Made by a program: the position numbers and the translations under genes. Positions 50,093-61,436 of a DNA stretch of 64,000 nucleotides are shown here, one piece after another; the first letter of the stretch is position 1, and the number at the start of each line of letters is the position of its first letter. The stretch is from Acanthochromis polyacanthus (taxonomy: Eukaryota; Chordata; Actinopteri; Pomacentridae), in contig NC_067115.1 of NCBI RefSeq assembly GCF_021347895.1, positions 11,793,564 through 11,857,563 on the forward strand. Direction: 5' to 3'. The notes beneath the pieces are model-generated. The model saw only the letters and a program-made list of their open reading frames with translations, was not told the origin of the DNA and ran no database searches.

Positions 50093-53000
50093 CTGGATGA
50101 AGAGGTGGCAAAAGACAAGAACATAGGCAAGAAAGCAGAAAAACTGAGAAAACCAATGTCAAGTGGGGCCTAGTTATTTGAGATCCCAGGAGCAACCACC
50201 ACCTAAATAAAAGCTTTAAGCAAACCAATGAAAAGTTAAAATGAGAAACTATATAAGTTAACCACATGATTATGCTTATGCTTGATGCAAGAATGATTTT
50301 AATAGGCTGATATATATTCTGGAAATGATGATTGCTATAGAAGAGAATGATTTAAAATAAGTTATTTGATCATGCTAAGAAAAATGATTTAAAGAAGTGA
50401 TTCAGTGTAACTAAGTGAGTTTTGAATGGAAGTAATCTGTGCTGTTCTGAGCTGTATGCAGACAGGATGGGAAAAGCAGAAGTCTCCTCAGAAATGAGGA
50501 ACTTGGAGTTTCCACAGGATGACAGGATGGGCTCAGGCCTACATTGTCATGACAACTGAAGTGTGTGTAACAAGTGGATGTGTTAACAGAAAAGATGGAA
50601 AGAATGATGTATGCGTGATAGGAAGAAGGTTGTGTCTTAAACCTATGAATTAATTACCTGGGCGTACCTATTAGTTAGAATTGTGTGTGAAAATGTGTAT
50701 GTGCTGAGCTGAAGCCGAGCTAGGGTATAAAACCCAGAGACACAGACACTGAATTCGGAGTTCTCCCCCGGAGGGGAGAGATGCTGCTCGCCAGAGCTGC
50801 CGGGGAGCATCGCCATAGTTCTGAAGAATCTTCACCGGACCCTTTTGCCCAAGAGACGTGAAGACAACGCGGGACTTAGGCTCCAGAGTTCGCTGAGAAC
50901 ATCGTTGGAGGCAAAGTCTTTTTCTGACTTTGTTCAACAAGCGAAGACCACACTCTGCCAGACAGAGAGTCCTGAGAGGTCTGCAGTTGTCCAAAGAGAT
51001 GAAGAGAGGCAAGCACCCATGGCATCCAGAGAGGCGCAGGAGGCAGCAGCAGAGGGCTGCTCCACTCCAGGGGCTGGAGGACCCAGTGACCCACCACAGC
51101 CTGATGAGACGGGGGCTTTCCACCACCACCATCCGACTGAGAAGACAGCTGAGACGCCCGCACTTGTGTTCCAGCTGCTACTAAAGATAACTGCCAGACC
51201 AACGATTGGCTATCGGGACCTCTCCACTCCCCCTGCCTATGAAGAACACCCTCTGCCCACAAAGAAGACTTCGTACCGAGTCTGCTGGTCCACGGAGGAG
51301 TTCAACTAGACGCAGGTCAAGACCGGGCGTGGCAGCTAAGGCCTGGCTGTCCGCTCTCTCTCCTAAATTTACTAATTAGAGAAGATTCTTAGGTACGCTC
51401 AGCTTAGTTTAATTTAGTTAAGTTAGAAATAATCAGAAATAATTAAATTGTTTAATCATGAATAATGCTGTGCCCCTGCTAATAATTGCTTAATAAAACG
51501 CTATATTGCATTTAAAGAGAAGTCTAATGAAATGATTATGATTCACCTATTCTGCATAGTGGTAAAAAGTTAAGTTGATTGTGTGCATTAAATCTAATGG
51601 TTCTTAAAGGTTACTTTAATCCAACTAGTTATTTAAACATTACCCCTGGGGTTAGTTATCCAAACCTCTAAAACGAACCTAGGAATATCAACAAGTGCCA
51701 CAGTTTTAAGAGGAAAGCTGTCGTTAACAAACGTGTTCAATAAATCAATTCTACTACTTAGGTGGGCTGCTTAGTAAGAGAGTATTTATTGGAGTAAGAG
51801 GGGTAAGACGTTTGGAAGAAGACAGTTAGGACCTAGGCGAGTATTCCTCGACACCAGCTTAATTATTCTGCTGAAACCTGTTAGGTGGAATACTAATAGG
51901 CAGATAGAATCTAACCCTTTAAACGGAGAGCTGGTCCTGATTTAACCTGAGGCAAGGGTTAAAGAAGGCTATACTGAACGACACCAATTAAGATCTAAGC
52001 CACAAGGTTGTACATAATATGAAATAGTCACATTGCTAAACAAAATACAGTATATCGGAAAGCGGAGGATGGTTCATAAGTACAGAATTAATTATTTTTT
52101 TCAAATTAGGATTAGAGCCTAATAATTGTACAGAAATGCATTTCTTTTTTTCCAACCTAACATTGTGCTCATGCTTACTCATTTCTGAATCCTCTGATAC
52201 ATTGTCCCCATATAGTTTTTATTACTAACAGTGACTGATAGCTACCATCTAAAAATGTGCAGATTTAAGACTTACGACACCCTCTACAGCTGCATCAGTC
52301 GGATCTATGTTTGTGTTTTTGTTACTGCTTTGCATGAATGTAGCTCAGTAGCTTGCATGAGTATGACAGTATTACTTTTAATCTGGCTCCAAAGCTTTTG
52401 GCTTTTTAACAACAACTGGGGGAAGCCAGATCGCAAACCAGATCTGCTTGGATCTCAGGACATGTTCGTTGTTATTTAAGGACAAAATCTCTCACAGTCT
52501 TGGAGGAGATGTCACTGTTTTACTCAAAAAGGCTGAAACTGTGGCTTTGTTGTGTCCTGGATGATGTACGACTACTTATGTTGTTGAGACTTATTGCTTG
52601 TGTGTGTTAACTTACCCATTTAGGCATCTTCCCTCCATGGGGGTCATGGTGGTGGAACTGTAGAACCAGCACGGTTACAACCACAGACAAGCCCACAATC
52701 ATCATGGTGCTGGCGAAGTACTGAGCTGAAGAGGAATGGAAACGCATCGGTATGTCACATTTTCCAGAGAGGACAATTAATACAGTGTCATTAACAGAAA
52801 TTGCAGCGTCTTATCTGAAGTGTAATGCTGATTTTTATTATTATTTTTTAGTGCAACAATAATGAAAAGTAAGCATTGTGTCTAGTCAGAAACGTTGCCC
52901 AGCCAGTCGGTTGATTAGTCAGTTTTAACTATGTCAACAAATAAAAGGTCATAACACCCCTGTGGCTATTAGGAGGATGACTAATAGTTTGCTTCCTAAT

Positions 53001-56000
53001 CTTTCATCCAACTAAAACATACACAGGCTTGGAGACACTGGAAGCTGCAGACGACATGAAATACAGCTCATACTCATGTATGCGAGCACACACAGCTGTT
53101 CTGCAAGTGACCTTGAGAGAGTCAGACCAATCAAATTATTCTCTATAATTTCTGTGTCAAAGTATAACTGGAGCTGTATGAAAACCTGTTGGAACTAATG
53201 CTGAAGAGCTTGTTGTTTTACCGCAATCATTCAGTTCTGCTTCATCTGTGACGTGTTAGTACAGCTACAACAATAAAGGCCAGTTTTGCTAATGGTTTCG
53301 TTTTAGATCACTGAGCTGCCAGATGATGCTAAGCAGCATCTTTGGCTGCAGCATTCAATTTCCATCTCATAGCCTGCTGCCTTGCTTCTTCTGGTCTGCA
53401 TCACTATGATCTTATACGATGCCACTCTGTTTATTTCCGACACTGAGCATGATCTTCACATTCTGCATCAGCAAGCAAACACCCACCTCCCCGCACAACC
53501 ACATACCCCTCCCCCAGCTGCCGCATATCGGTGAGTCTGTGCAAAGAAAATGGTTTGCTCCAGGTTTCCCTGTGGTGAGAATATTAGGTGTAAATATCTC
53601 CCCTGACTCCGTGGCAAACCAAGATCTACTTCTGCTGGGTAAATGATTCTTTTGAATCCATCAGCATTCCTAGGTTATCTGTCTGTCTGAACAGTTACTT
53701 ATATATATATATATTTTTTAAATCCACACGCTGACCCACTACCAACCCTGCAGCTTGTCCAACATGTTCTCATAGCTCCCTGCAGAAGGTCAGATTCAGG
53801 TGGAGGATGGAGGGTGAAATGTAGCATTTTTGCAAAAACAATGACTTTAGAGCATCATTTTAGAATTAAGCACTTTCCTGGATTCTGCATTGTTTTATTT
53901 TAAATTGTGTTAATCTGAAGTGGTAAATGAAGAGGCCAGTGGAAATTCATGGAAATGCACTTCAGCTTATCAATCCCAAATAATTCATTGTTCAGAAAAC
54001 CCTTGATCATTTTTAAAACCCATCTGAATTGTTTTGTTCTTTCCTTTGCATCACTTTCAAAGTCATAATCACCAAAATGAGCAATACTTAGAGCATAATG
54101 GGGTCTTACCAATCAGAGGAACAGAGTCTGAAGTGGCAGGCATGATCTCTGCTACCAGTAACATGAACACTGTTAGAGACAGCAGCACTGTTATGCCTGA
54201 AGAGAGATGAGCACAAACACAGAGGATGAATTTCTTTCATCACATATCTATTTTTCTCTTAAATTATGATTTGAGAGAACTCGAAACAAATGCAGCTGGT
54301 GGCTTCAAAATGTGAAAAAAGCTGTGAGTAATTACTCTCTTTGCCACCCTCAGGGGTATACTTCTTTCATATTTACTGGGACCGCGTCTTACTGAATGAC
54401 ATTTTTGAAACATGCTGGCATTTTCAGGTCCAGGTGATTATCTTTGCTGTGTTTATTGTGACACTTTTTTTTTCATTTGCTACTGAATAGAATCCCAAAC
54501 AAATGCTAATTCACGACTATAATGTCAGCATTAGCATAGAGCGCTGACAAACAAACGGCTTAGTGATAGTGTTGGGATCTGGTGAGCTGAGATCAGCAAG
54601 GCAGGAGGGGAAAAATACATTTTTGTCTCCATGTATGATTGTAATCATGAATCACTGTCTGCTTCTGTTAGTGTGACGTGGCGTTTGCGTGCACAAAGAT
54701 CTGCTGATGCATGTTTTCTGCTCTGTACCCAGTGAGATCTTTTCTCCAGAGTCAGCAGGAAGCAGGAAGACCAGCAAGGCCAGACCAGAGATGAGCACAC
54801 AGGGGATGAGCAGGTTGAGGCCGTAGTATAGAGTCCTGCGGCGCATCGTGACCGTGAACGTCACATCGGGGTAGGGCTCCTTACAACAGTCGTAGTACAG
54901 CTCATTTCGCTTTGCTGGCACTCCTAGGGGACAAATTGAGGAGGAGGAGCGTCAGAGTTATTGAATTATGAAATAAAGGTCCAGTTTTAAGTTCTGCTGG
55001 ACTGAATAAGTTTTAGGTTTAACTTTTGCTGTCATTTCCAACTTGTTCAAGAGAGTATTTGATTACAGATTCAGTATCTATTTAAAGTGGTGATTAATAA
55101 AATCAAAGTAACATTCAAATATATGATTCAAAGGTGAGTTTTGTGATCTGAAGACGACTGGTTTGAATCCTTCGTCAAAAAGGACAAATGTAAGTCAGTG
55201 AGAAAAATATATGAAACACGTTCCCCTGTCCAGTCACAACAACTCTCAGCATCAGCAAGACACTTAACCATGATCTAGAAAAAACAAAGAAGAATCGCCC
55301 AACAATTAGTCCTACGACAACTTATGGCAGCCAGCAGACAGGATACTGCCAGGAAATTTTCCATCAGAATAACTGGTCAGATTTATTGTTAGAAATAAAA
55401 TCTGTGCACCAGAATAAAGCAGCGGTCCAAGGTTTTTAAATTGTCCAACAGACGGGAATTTTTACAAACAGATAATAACATACCGAAGGTCTTAAAATCA
55501 ATATACATTGGAGACCGAAAGACATAAAACTGCGACATAAAAATAAAAAAAGACATTTTTTGTTACGCAATCTTGCATTTTTATGTAAGGGACAGTGGAT
55601 CACACAAAAAAACAAAGACTGCGGTCCTGTACATTTTATGAATTGTATTAAATTCCAGGCTTTAACCAAACCGATATGTTGTGATTTCAGCAAAATTCCT
55701 ACAAACACGGAAAGCAGCTTGTTGTTGGAAAAACAGAAGCAAATGCACGACACCCAAGTTAATACTGTACATAATATGATTCCCTGATGTTATATACTAT
55801 GAACCTTTTGTTTGGCAATATGTTTTAGCTGATCTAAAATTCCAGTAGCTTAATATTGTGTGTTCCCTAAACAGACAGAGGTTCCACGTAAAGTCTCATG
55901 TCCTAAATGTTTGTCATTTCATTTCTAGCAGGCGCTTTCTTGAGGATAATCTTTGCCTTCTAAATCCTATGCCAACAAGCTGGCAGTGTCTTTTAATCTT

Positions 56001-59000
56001 ACTGCATCTGTCTTTGGAAATGTGTCGTGAAACAGCTGTGTGATTTGCAGACAAATCAAGTAAATTTACATACACCAATTAGCTTTAACATTAAAACCAT
56101 TGGCAGATGAGTGTACATGGATTATCATCTTAGAATGCAATGCTCTGCTGGGAAATCCTTGGTCCTGCATTCATATGGGTATTACTTTGACATGTGCTGC
56201 CCCCATAGCTATGATTTGGCTGTTATCACAGAGGTGTAGGATTTTAGATATTTTGCAAAGAAAAATAACCTACAGTGAGGAAAAAAAAAAGAACAAGAAA
56301 CCGCCTGGATTGTTGAAAGTTAGCTGCGGTTGTTCAGTGACCTTACATTTAGTTTTAGCTTTAAAATATAAAACTGTGTTATTGGCCTCTAAGCTGCACA
56401 CCTCAGTATTGTACAGTAGATGGACTTTCAGTTAGAAAGGAGGAATTTTAGTGTCACCTTCAGATGACCAGACTACAGCTGCAAATTTTAATCATTTCAT
56501 TTTCCCATATACTCATCTTCATACAAAAGTGTGTATGTGTATTTGGAGCAAAAATTATTAGCAAGCTTGACTTTGATTGATTTCATATGCACAATCATTT
56601 CAAAGTGGAGTACGGGTGGTGTTGTATTGCACTTTTGATGAATATCAACACGTTGGGAAAAGATGTGTGTATGCATATGTCTGAGTGAAGAAGAGTCACT
56701 TGTGGCTCACAATCAACAATCTGTTTCATAAGAAATCAACCAGAAGTGCCCTGAATTTGATTGTGGTTTAAACATCATTGTACGGCTGTAGCGACCATTT
56801 ATACTCTTTTATTCATACTTTGTTTGGTGATGATTCAAAGTGGTGACCTGGGATGACACAATCAGAGGCAAAAATGTAAATATGCAACCCATTTGGAATT
56901 GAGTCACGTAAAAATGCTTGATTTTACTTTTATGTGTGTGTTTTTTATGTGTGTGTGTTCGATGCTAAAAAAAAGTTAGATTTAAATTGATTGCACGGAT
57001 TCAATTTCATTTCACTTAAACTTGTCACCTGGATGCCTAAGAGAAATAGCCTTTGTTAGCCATCTATTAATTTGATGGATTGCCGACCTGCAGATGCATT
57101 CAACCTGTGTGGGTGTCTGTGTGAATGTGTGTGCACTCGAGCATGAGCATAGGCATGTTCTGAGGCACCAGGACAGTGTGTGTTCTTGGCCAGCTTGATG
57201 CCTGGCTGTGCCTGAATTAAGTGAACCATTCCTGGGCCAGCTGTCACCACACACACCCATGACTCCCCTCCTCCATTCTCTCAGCCAGCTGGGTCCACTC
57301 GCCTTGTGTGAAAGTCTGTTTGTGTCTGTGAATGTGAATTTCTCTGATAGACTCTGATTAGCACCCAAAACTTGGGTTAGAGATGATATGAGTTCTTCAT
57401 TTCCACATTGAAAGAAAGGATGTTAAATAAATTAGATGGGGGAGAAAGACGAACAGTGTATTTTATATGCCCTATTGTCTTACTGAACTTGTGAATCTCT
57501 TTCCCTTTGTTCCTCAGTAAGAGACAGACAAACTCCGAGGTAGTGCAGACAGAGTTTGAGAAGAATAGTAAAGTGGAACTGCTGCGAATAGAGAGAATCC
57601 TTCATGCTGCGATGGCACATCTATCAACAAACATAATTTCTGCTAAATGGTGAAAGTAATTTATCTTTTTTTTCTGTGATTCTTAGATTCCTCCAAATTT
57701 ATTGACTCAACACCAGGATTTTATGGTGTAGAGTACAGAAAGATTCTACAATAAAAAGTTGATAAACTAGTGAAACAGCACAAGGATTGAGTGCAATATA
57801 AACTAACACAAAGGCACAAAAGCTTAAACGGGCACTAAATGTATCCATGATTTTCATTGCTAATGTGCTAACAGTGATACACCCTATTTATACCTGTTAT
57901 CAACATGTGAGCTGTATCTGGATAAGTTATCAGGGTAGTATCTAGACATGCAACCCATGGCTCTTTGCATTTACACCTGGTGTTAAATTAGCTCTTATCT
58001 CAGTTGTTCCAGTAACTGGATCTGATATCAGTATGCAAATTAGATTGGCAAGGCTTGTCAACAAACATGATGCATCTCCTGTCAGGTGAAACAATGCTGC
58101 TGCTGCTTCTGCGATTTTTTATTTATTTATTTATTTATTGTAGAGGGTGGGGGGGCACTTTTAAATGAATGTCTCTGCATTTACTTGTAGCGTTTGTTTG
58201 ACTTGCTTGAGTTAGCATGACCCTTCAACTTGCTGGGTGCATTTTTAACAATCTAGTTGTGTATGCTTGCAATGCAAACCTGTCCACCTCTCTGTGTGGT
58301 CTGACTGATTCAGTTGCATTTCAATTGCAATGTATTGTACACTTTGTATTAGCATGCTTTTTCTTTCTTCAGATAAATTGTCTAAGTGCAGATCACCTGC
58401 TAATATGTGGTGTTATTGGGGCTTGTTAGTCTTAAATTCTTACATTCAAACAAAATGACATACTCATCTCCCAAATAGTTGTCAGATGCCTGTCAGGTAA
58501 CACTCTAGAGAGGTTACCTCAAGTGCTTTATTAACTTAAAAGTGCAGATTTTTGAGCTCTGATAGTCCACCTGTTGGGTTCTATATTTCAAATTATTCTT
58601 CCCTGTCCATTACAGGAATGTTGCCAGAAGCAGATTTTGTTGAAGGGTTGGTAACTTCCACTGAAGCAACATTCTCCAGACTATCTAAAGCACTCTGACT
58701 CAAAATGATAGACAGTGAGAATGACAGGGCAGGTAACATAACTGAAACACTTGCTGTCAGAGATGTGTGACAATGATTGGATGTCCGACTCCCTGGAATA
58801 TGACTTGAGGTTGTAGCCAATGCAGAAGCTCTGTCAGAGTTGCGTCAGCATCTTTCATATTCAGTTTGCGCCTGACGCATCTATGCCTCACCCATCATAA
58901 CTCATCTTTCTCCATGTTATGTCACCATGCAGATTCTTGTGCATTTCTACCAGTACATAGCCTATTAACTTCTTCTAAAATAACAACCTCCACTTATTCT

Positions 59001-61436
59001 ACTCATGACTAAAAGCAATGTGAATTAAACAGCAGGAGTGCCATGTCTTACGGATGTGAATGTGTCTTAGTGTGACTCTGTTTTGTCTTTCTTACCTACA
59101 AGGTCCCACTCTCCGTTGGGTATGTAGGTAGAGATGTCCACATCCATCATCTGCAGATCCACCAGCCAGCCGTTGTGGGTCCAGGAGCCAAATTTTAGGT
59201 CACACTTCTGCACATCGAATGGGAACCATCGTACATCAATGTAGCAGGTACTTTTCAGAATACCTGCAGAAAAATGTTGGAAAAAGTCGCTTTTTGAAAC
59301 CAACCACTTACTTCACTTTGTGTCTTCGTATGTTTTTGTCTGTGAATACGCATTCTTCTGTTAGCCTTTGATTAATACCCAAATTTGGGTTAGACAGGTG
59401 TGGAGAGAGAGGATTGTAAAAAAAAAAAAGGGGGGGGGGGGGAATGGAGAATGACAAACACAGCGAGAACAACATCTTACAATGAAGTCGACGTTGCTGA
59501 AACACCTGCTGTCAGAGATGTGTGACACTGATTCGATGTCTAACTCCCTGGGAGATGACATGAAGGGCATAGCCAATGTTGAAGCACTCTGTCAGAGTCT
59601 TTCATATTCAGTCTGGTGCTCAAGCATCTCAAACATCTATGCATCACCCCTCCAACCTTTTCTTTATTTTGTTATGCGATGAGAAGAATGAACAAAACGT
59701 AACTTGAACACTGCAGTTTCCCTCTCTAAAATGCCTTTAAAATGCCCTTGTGACACCAAAATACTGCAAGAAAACATAAATATCACAAAGCAGTTTATTA
59801 GTAAATCACTTATTTGTGCAATTATCCAATCAGTCAGTCATGTGGAACCAGTACAATGTATAAAATCTTGCAGACACAGCTGAGAATGTTCAGTTAATTT
59901 TCTTATCAAACATTAGAATGAGGGATAAATGTGATTTCAGTGGCCACGGCTTGTTTTGTTGCTGCCAGGCGAGCTTGTTTGAATACTTCCGAAACTGCTG
60001 ATCTCTGAGTCTACAAAAAAACATTCAGTGAGTGGCAGTTCTGCAAATAGAAAAGTCAGAGGACATGCAAGAGGTCAGAGGAGAATAGTCAGACTGGTTT
60101 GAACTAAAAAAAAAAAAAAGGCTACAGTAATTTGTATTGCCACCTTTAACAATTGTGATGTGCAGAAGGGCATCTTGGAATGCTGAACACTTCAAATTTT
60201 GAGGCAGATGGGCAAAAACACTGTGTCTGGACCACTCTTTTGAGCCATGAGCATGACTCTGAGGCTACAGCCTGTGCTCGCTGACAACTGCAGGCTACTA
60301 GCAGTGGTGTAATCTTGGGGGGCTGCTTTCTTGGCTCACTTTGAAGCATTTTATACCATTCAGTCATGGTTAGAATATCACAGCTCATCTGACAGTTTTT
60401 GCTGACCATGTGAATTCAGTTAAAGTCACAATTTATAATATTGTAATGACTGCACCCAGCATTACAATGCACCAATTTACAAAGCAACAGCTGTCTCATA
60501 CTGGTTTCATCACCATGACAGTGTGCTACAGTGGTCTTTTGAGATCAGAATCCAACAAGGCAGATTTTGGGATATGGTGCACGGATGTAGAAATCTGCAG
60601 AAATAATCCTGACCACCAATGTTTCCAACATGTTGTAGAATCCATACCACAAAGAACCGAGGCTGTTCTGATAGCAAAGGGAAGTCCTACCTAGTGTCTG
60701 TGTGGTGTTCCTCATAAAGTGCTCTGTGAGTGTATACTGACATGGAAACTCTTGAGTCTCGTCAAGTCATGTCAGTATTTCAAATGTCAGCATCTGAAGG
60801 AAACAAGCGTGCGAGCAACCCCGAAGCAAAAGTGCTTTTGATGTATCACAGAAGAACACATCAGATTACTGTAACTTGTCACTCACTTCACTAGTGGAGT
60901 GTAACAAACACAACTGAGTTGCTGTGTTTTTGGTTTGCAGGTAAAATCATCGGTTTTCATTTAGAGCTAAAAAATTTTTGTCAGGTCCTACAAAAAGCTA
61001 CACTTTGATGTCGGTAAAAACCATGTTGAAATAGTAGTTGCTGTAACCTTAATGTCTGGAAACCTTTATTTTTTTCCACAATATTGAACCTAGACATCTG
61101 TATACCTGAAAATCACCAGAACCGATAAAGATGGAAGGTAGAAGCAGTTAAGCGAGAATGAGGAGGATGTTAATGAGAGTGATAATAATGATAGTGTTGC
61201 TGGTGTTCCTTATGTCAGTGATGATCTCGATTCAGTGAACATGAACGGTGGTGGTGTGGACAGATGTTGTAACAGCAATAAAGATGATAATTGAGATAAT
61301 ACTGCAGTGCTAACAGCAATAATAAGGGCTACACAGCATATAGTTTAATATCTCACCTGGTGGGATGTACTGGCAGGATCCTGAAGCATTGACCAGCACA
61401 TTTGTATGGAATGTAGCATCAAATCTCTCATCCGCA
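49493..61436 (-). CDS. chrna8: Neuronal nicotinic acetylcholine receptor subunit alpha-8-like (alpha-7/8 clade), exons 5-10
   Basis: This is a ligand-gated cation channel subunit of the plasma membrane that opens on acetylcholine; alpha-7/8 subunits can form homopentamers. Six exons (61357-61436, 59096-59263, 54729-54923, 54110-54196, 52616-52725, 49493-50092) join in phase and give 412 complete residues plus a TAA stop. They include the Cys-loop ([15 protein letters not shown]), the vicinal cysteines of the agonist site ([11 protein letters not shown]) and four membrane segments. Choices such as [33 protein letters not shown] and the ending [18 protein letters not shown] resemble avian alpha-8 more than alpha-7. 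The signal peptide and the first exons are beyond the window. The alternative name is a chrna7 paralogue; membership of the alpha-7/8 clade is certain, the exact paralogue less so. Confidence 0.93.
50157..51983 (+). mobile_element. Probable solo LTR of an endogenous retrovirus-like element
   Basis: The 1827-bp segment starts TGTC and ends GACA and is flanked by CCAA on both sides (50153-50156, 51984-51987), consistent with a 4-bp target duplication. It has a TATAAAA box near 50728, a GC-rich transcribed-looking stretch (50720-51340) and an AATAAA near 51492, all on the plus strand, so it is antisense to chrna8. No gag, pol or env sequence is present. Borders were found by eye and may be off. 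It lies in chrna8 intron 9. Confidence 0.45.
52616..52725 (-). CDS. chrna8: chrna8 exon 9 (110 bp): TM3
   Basis: It encodes [20 protein letters not shown] and then [17 protein letters not shown], the third membrane helix and the start of the cytoplasmic loop. QFHHHDP is the alpha-8-like form. The donor is gtaagt. Human exon 9 is also 110 bp. Confidence 0.96.
52726..54109 (-). other. chrna8: chrna8 intron 8, 1384 bp
   Basis: Contains a short (TA)n tract near 53700. No gene or clear mobile element seen. Confidence 0.7.
54110..54196 (-). CDS. chrna8: chrna8 exon 8 (87 bp): TM2 pore lining
   Basis: It encodes [19 protein letters not shown], the channel-lining helix with the 9' leucine gate and 13' valine, then ATSDSVPLI, the TM2-TM3 loop. 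This is identical to the alpha-7/8 pattern. The donor is gtaaga. Confidence 0.96.
54729..54923 (-). CDS. chrna8: chrna8 exon 7 (195 bp): loop C and TM1
   Basis: The vicinal cysteine pair of loop C ([11 protein letters not shown]) is followed by [20 protein letters not shown], which enters membrane segment 1. The exon ends at GEKISLG, the cytoplasmic mouth of the pore with the -1' glutamate that gives cation (calcium) selectivity. The donor is gtacag, weaker than consensus. Confidence 0.96.
56071..56215 (+). mobile_element. Tc1/mariner 5' fragment in chrna8 intron 6
   Basis: It starts TACACCAATTAGCTTTAACA followed by TTAAAACCAT, the same terminal family as the copy at 48203-48620. It then gives a short transposase-like stretch (AMLCWETLGPAF). 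No matching right end was found, so it is truncated. Confidence 0.6.
58115..58139 (+). repeat. (ATTT)n microsatellite
   Basis: About six ATTT units in chrna8 intron 6, followed by a short G run (58149-58155). Confidence 0.9.
58741..58905 (+). repeat. Duplicated intronic segment, copy 1
   Basis: It shares ctgtcagagatgtgtgaca, then tgattggatgtc, aactccctgg-like, tagccaatg and ctttcatattcagt blocks with 59495-59655. The two copies lie on either side of chrna8 exon 6. Confidence 0.7.
59096..59263 (-). CDS. chrna8: chrna8 exon 6 (168 bp): Cys-loop and loop B
   Basis: It contains the Cys-loop with 13 residues between the cysteines ([15 protein letters not shown]), then [10 protein letters not shown], which carries the loop B tryptophan of the agonist site, and IPNGEWDLV. 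The acceptor is ctgcag and the donor gtaaga. Its length equals that of human exon 6. Confidence 0.96.
59495..59655 (+). repeat. Duplicated intronic segment, copy 2
   Basis: Direct copy of 58741-58905, about 755 bp away. A second pair (57300-57385 against 59315-59395; gtctgtgaat, ttgattaatacccaaa and tgggttaga blocks) shows the same order, so a larger segment was duplicated and partly lost. Confidence 0.65.
59777..60736 (+). mobile_element. Decayed Tc1-like copy in chrna8 intron 5
   Basis: The right end ctcataaagtgctctgtgag followed by tgtata matches the well-known fish Tc1 terminal repeat (AATAAAGTGGCCGGTGAGTG form). Internal sequence recalls the same family: the GTTTGAATACTTCCGAAACT region near 59970, AGGTCAGAGGAGAATAGTCA near 60070, TGAGGCTACAG near 60260, and TTGTAGAATCCATACCAC near 60630. 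The middle is deleted and no long frame remains. Confidence 0.7.
61357..61436 (-). CDS. chrna8: chrna8 exon 5 (80 bp)
   Basis: It encodes [20 protein letters not shown] and SCQYIPPG, part of the extracellular beta-sandwich, with an N-glycosylation motif NAS. The acceptor is catgtag and the donor gtgaga. It starts in phase 2, as in vertebrate CHRNA7, where this exon is also 80 bp. Confidence 0.93.

Larger units (their letters stand above)
54924..59095 (-). other. chrna8: chrna8 intron 6, 4172 bp
   Basis: Holds the Tc1/mariner fragment (56071), an (ATTT)n tract (58115) and the first copies of the duplicated segments (57300, 58741). The stretch 55140-55800 has opposing frames of 75-105 codons that I could not tie to any family. 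Confidence 0.7.

Noticed and set aside
50845..51309. 154-codon plus-strand frame and overlapping minus-strand frames of 128-153 codons
   Set aside because: They lie in the GC-rich centre of the probable solo LTR; high GC lowers stop frequency on both strands. No family recognised, so not called a gene.
55436..55787. Opposing frames of 75-105 codons in chrna8 intron 6
   Set aside because: No family resemblance and no flanking splice or transposon signals.
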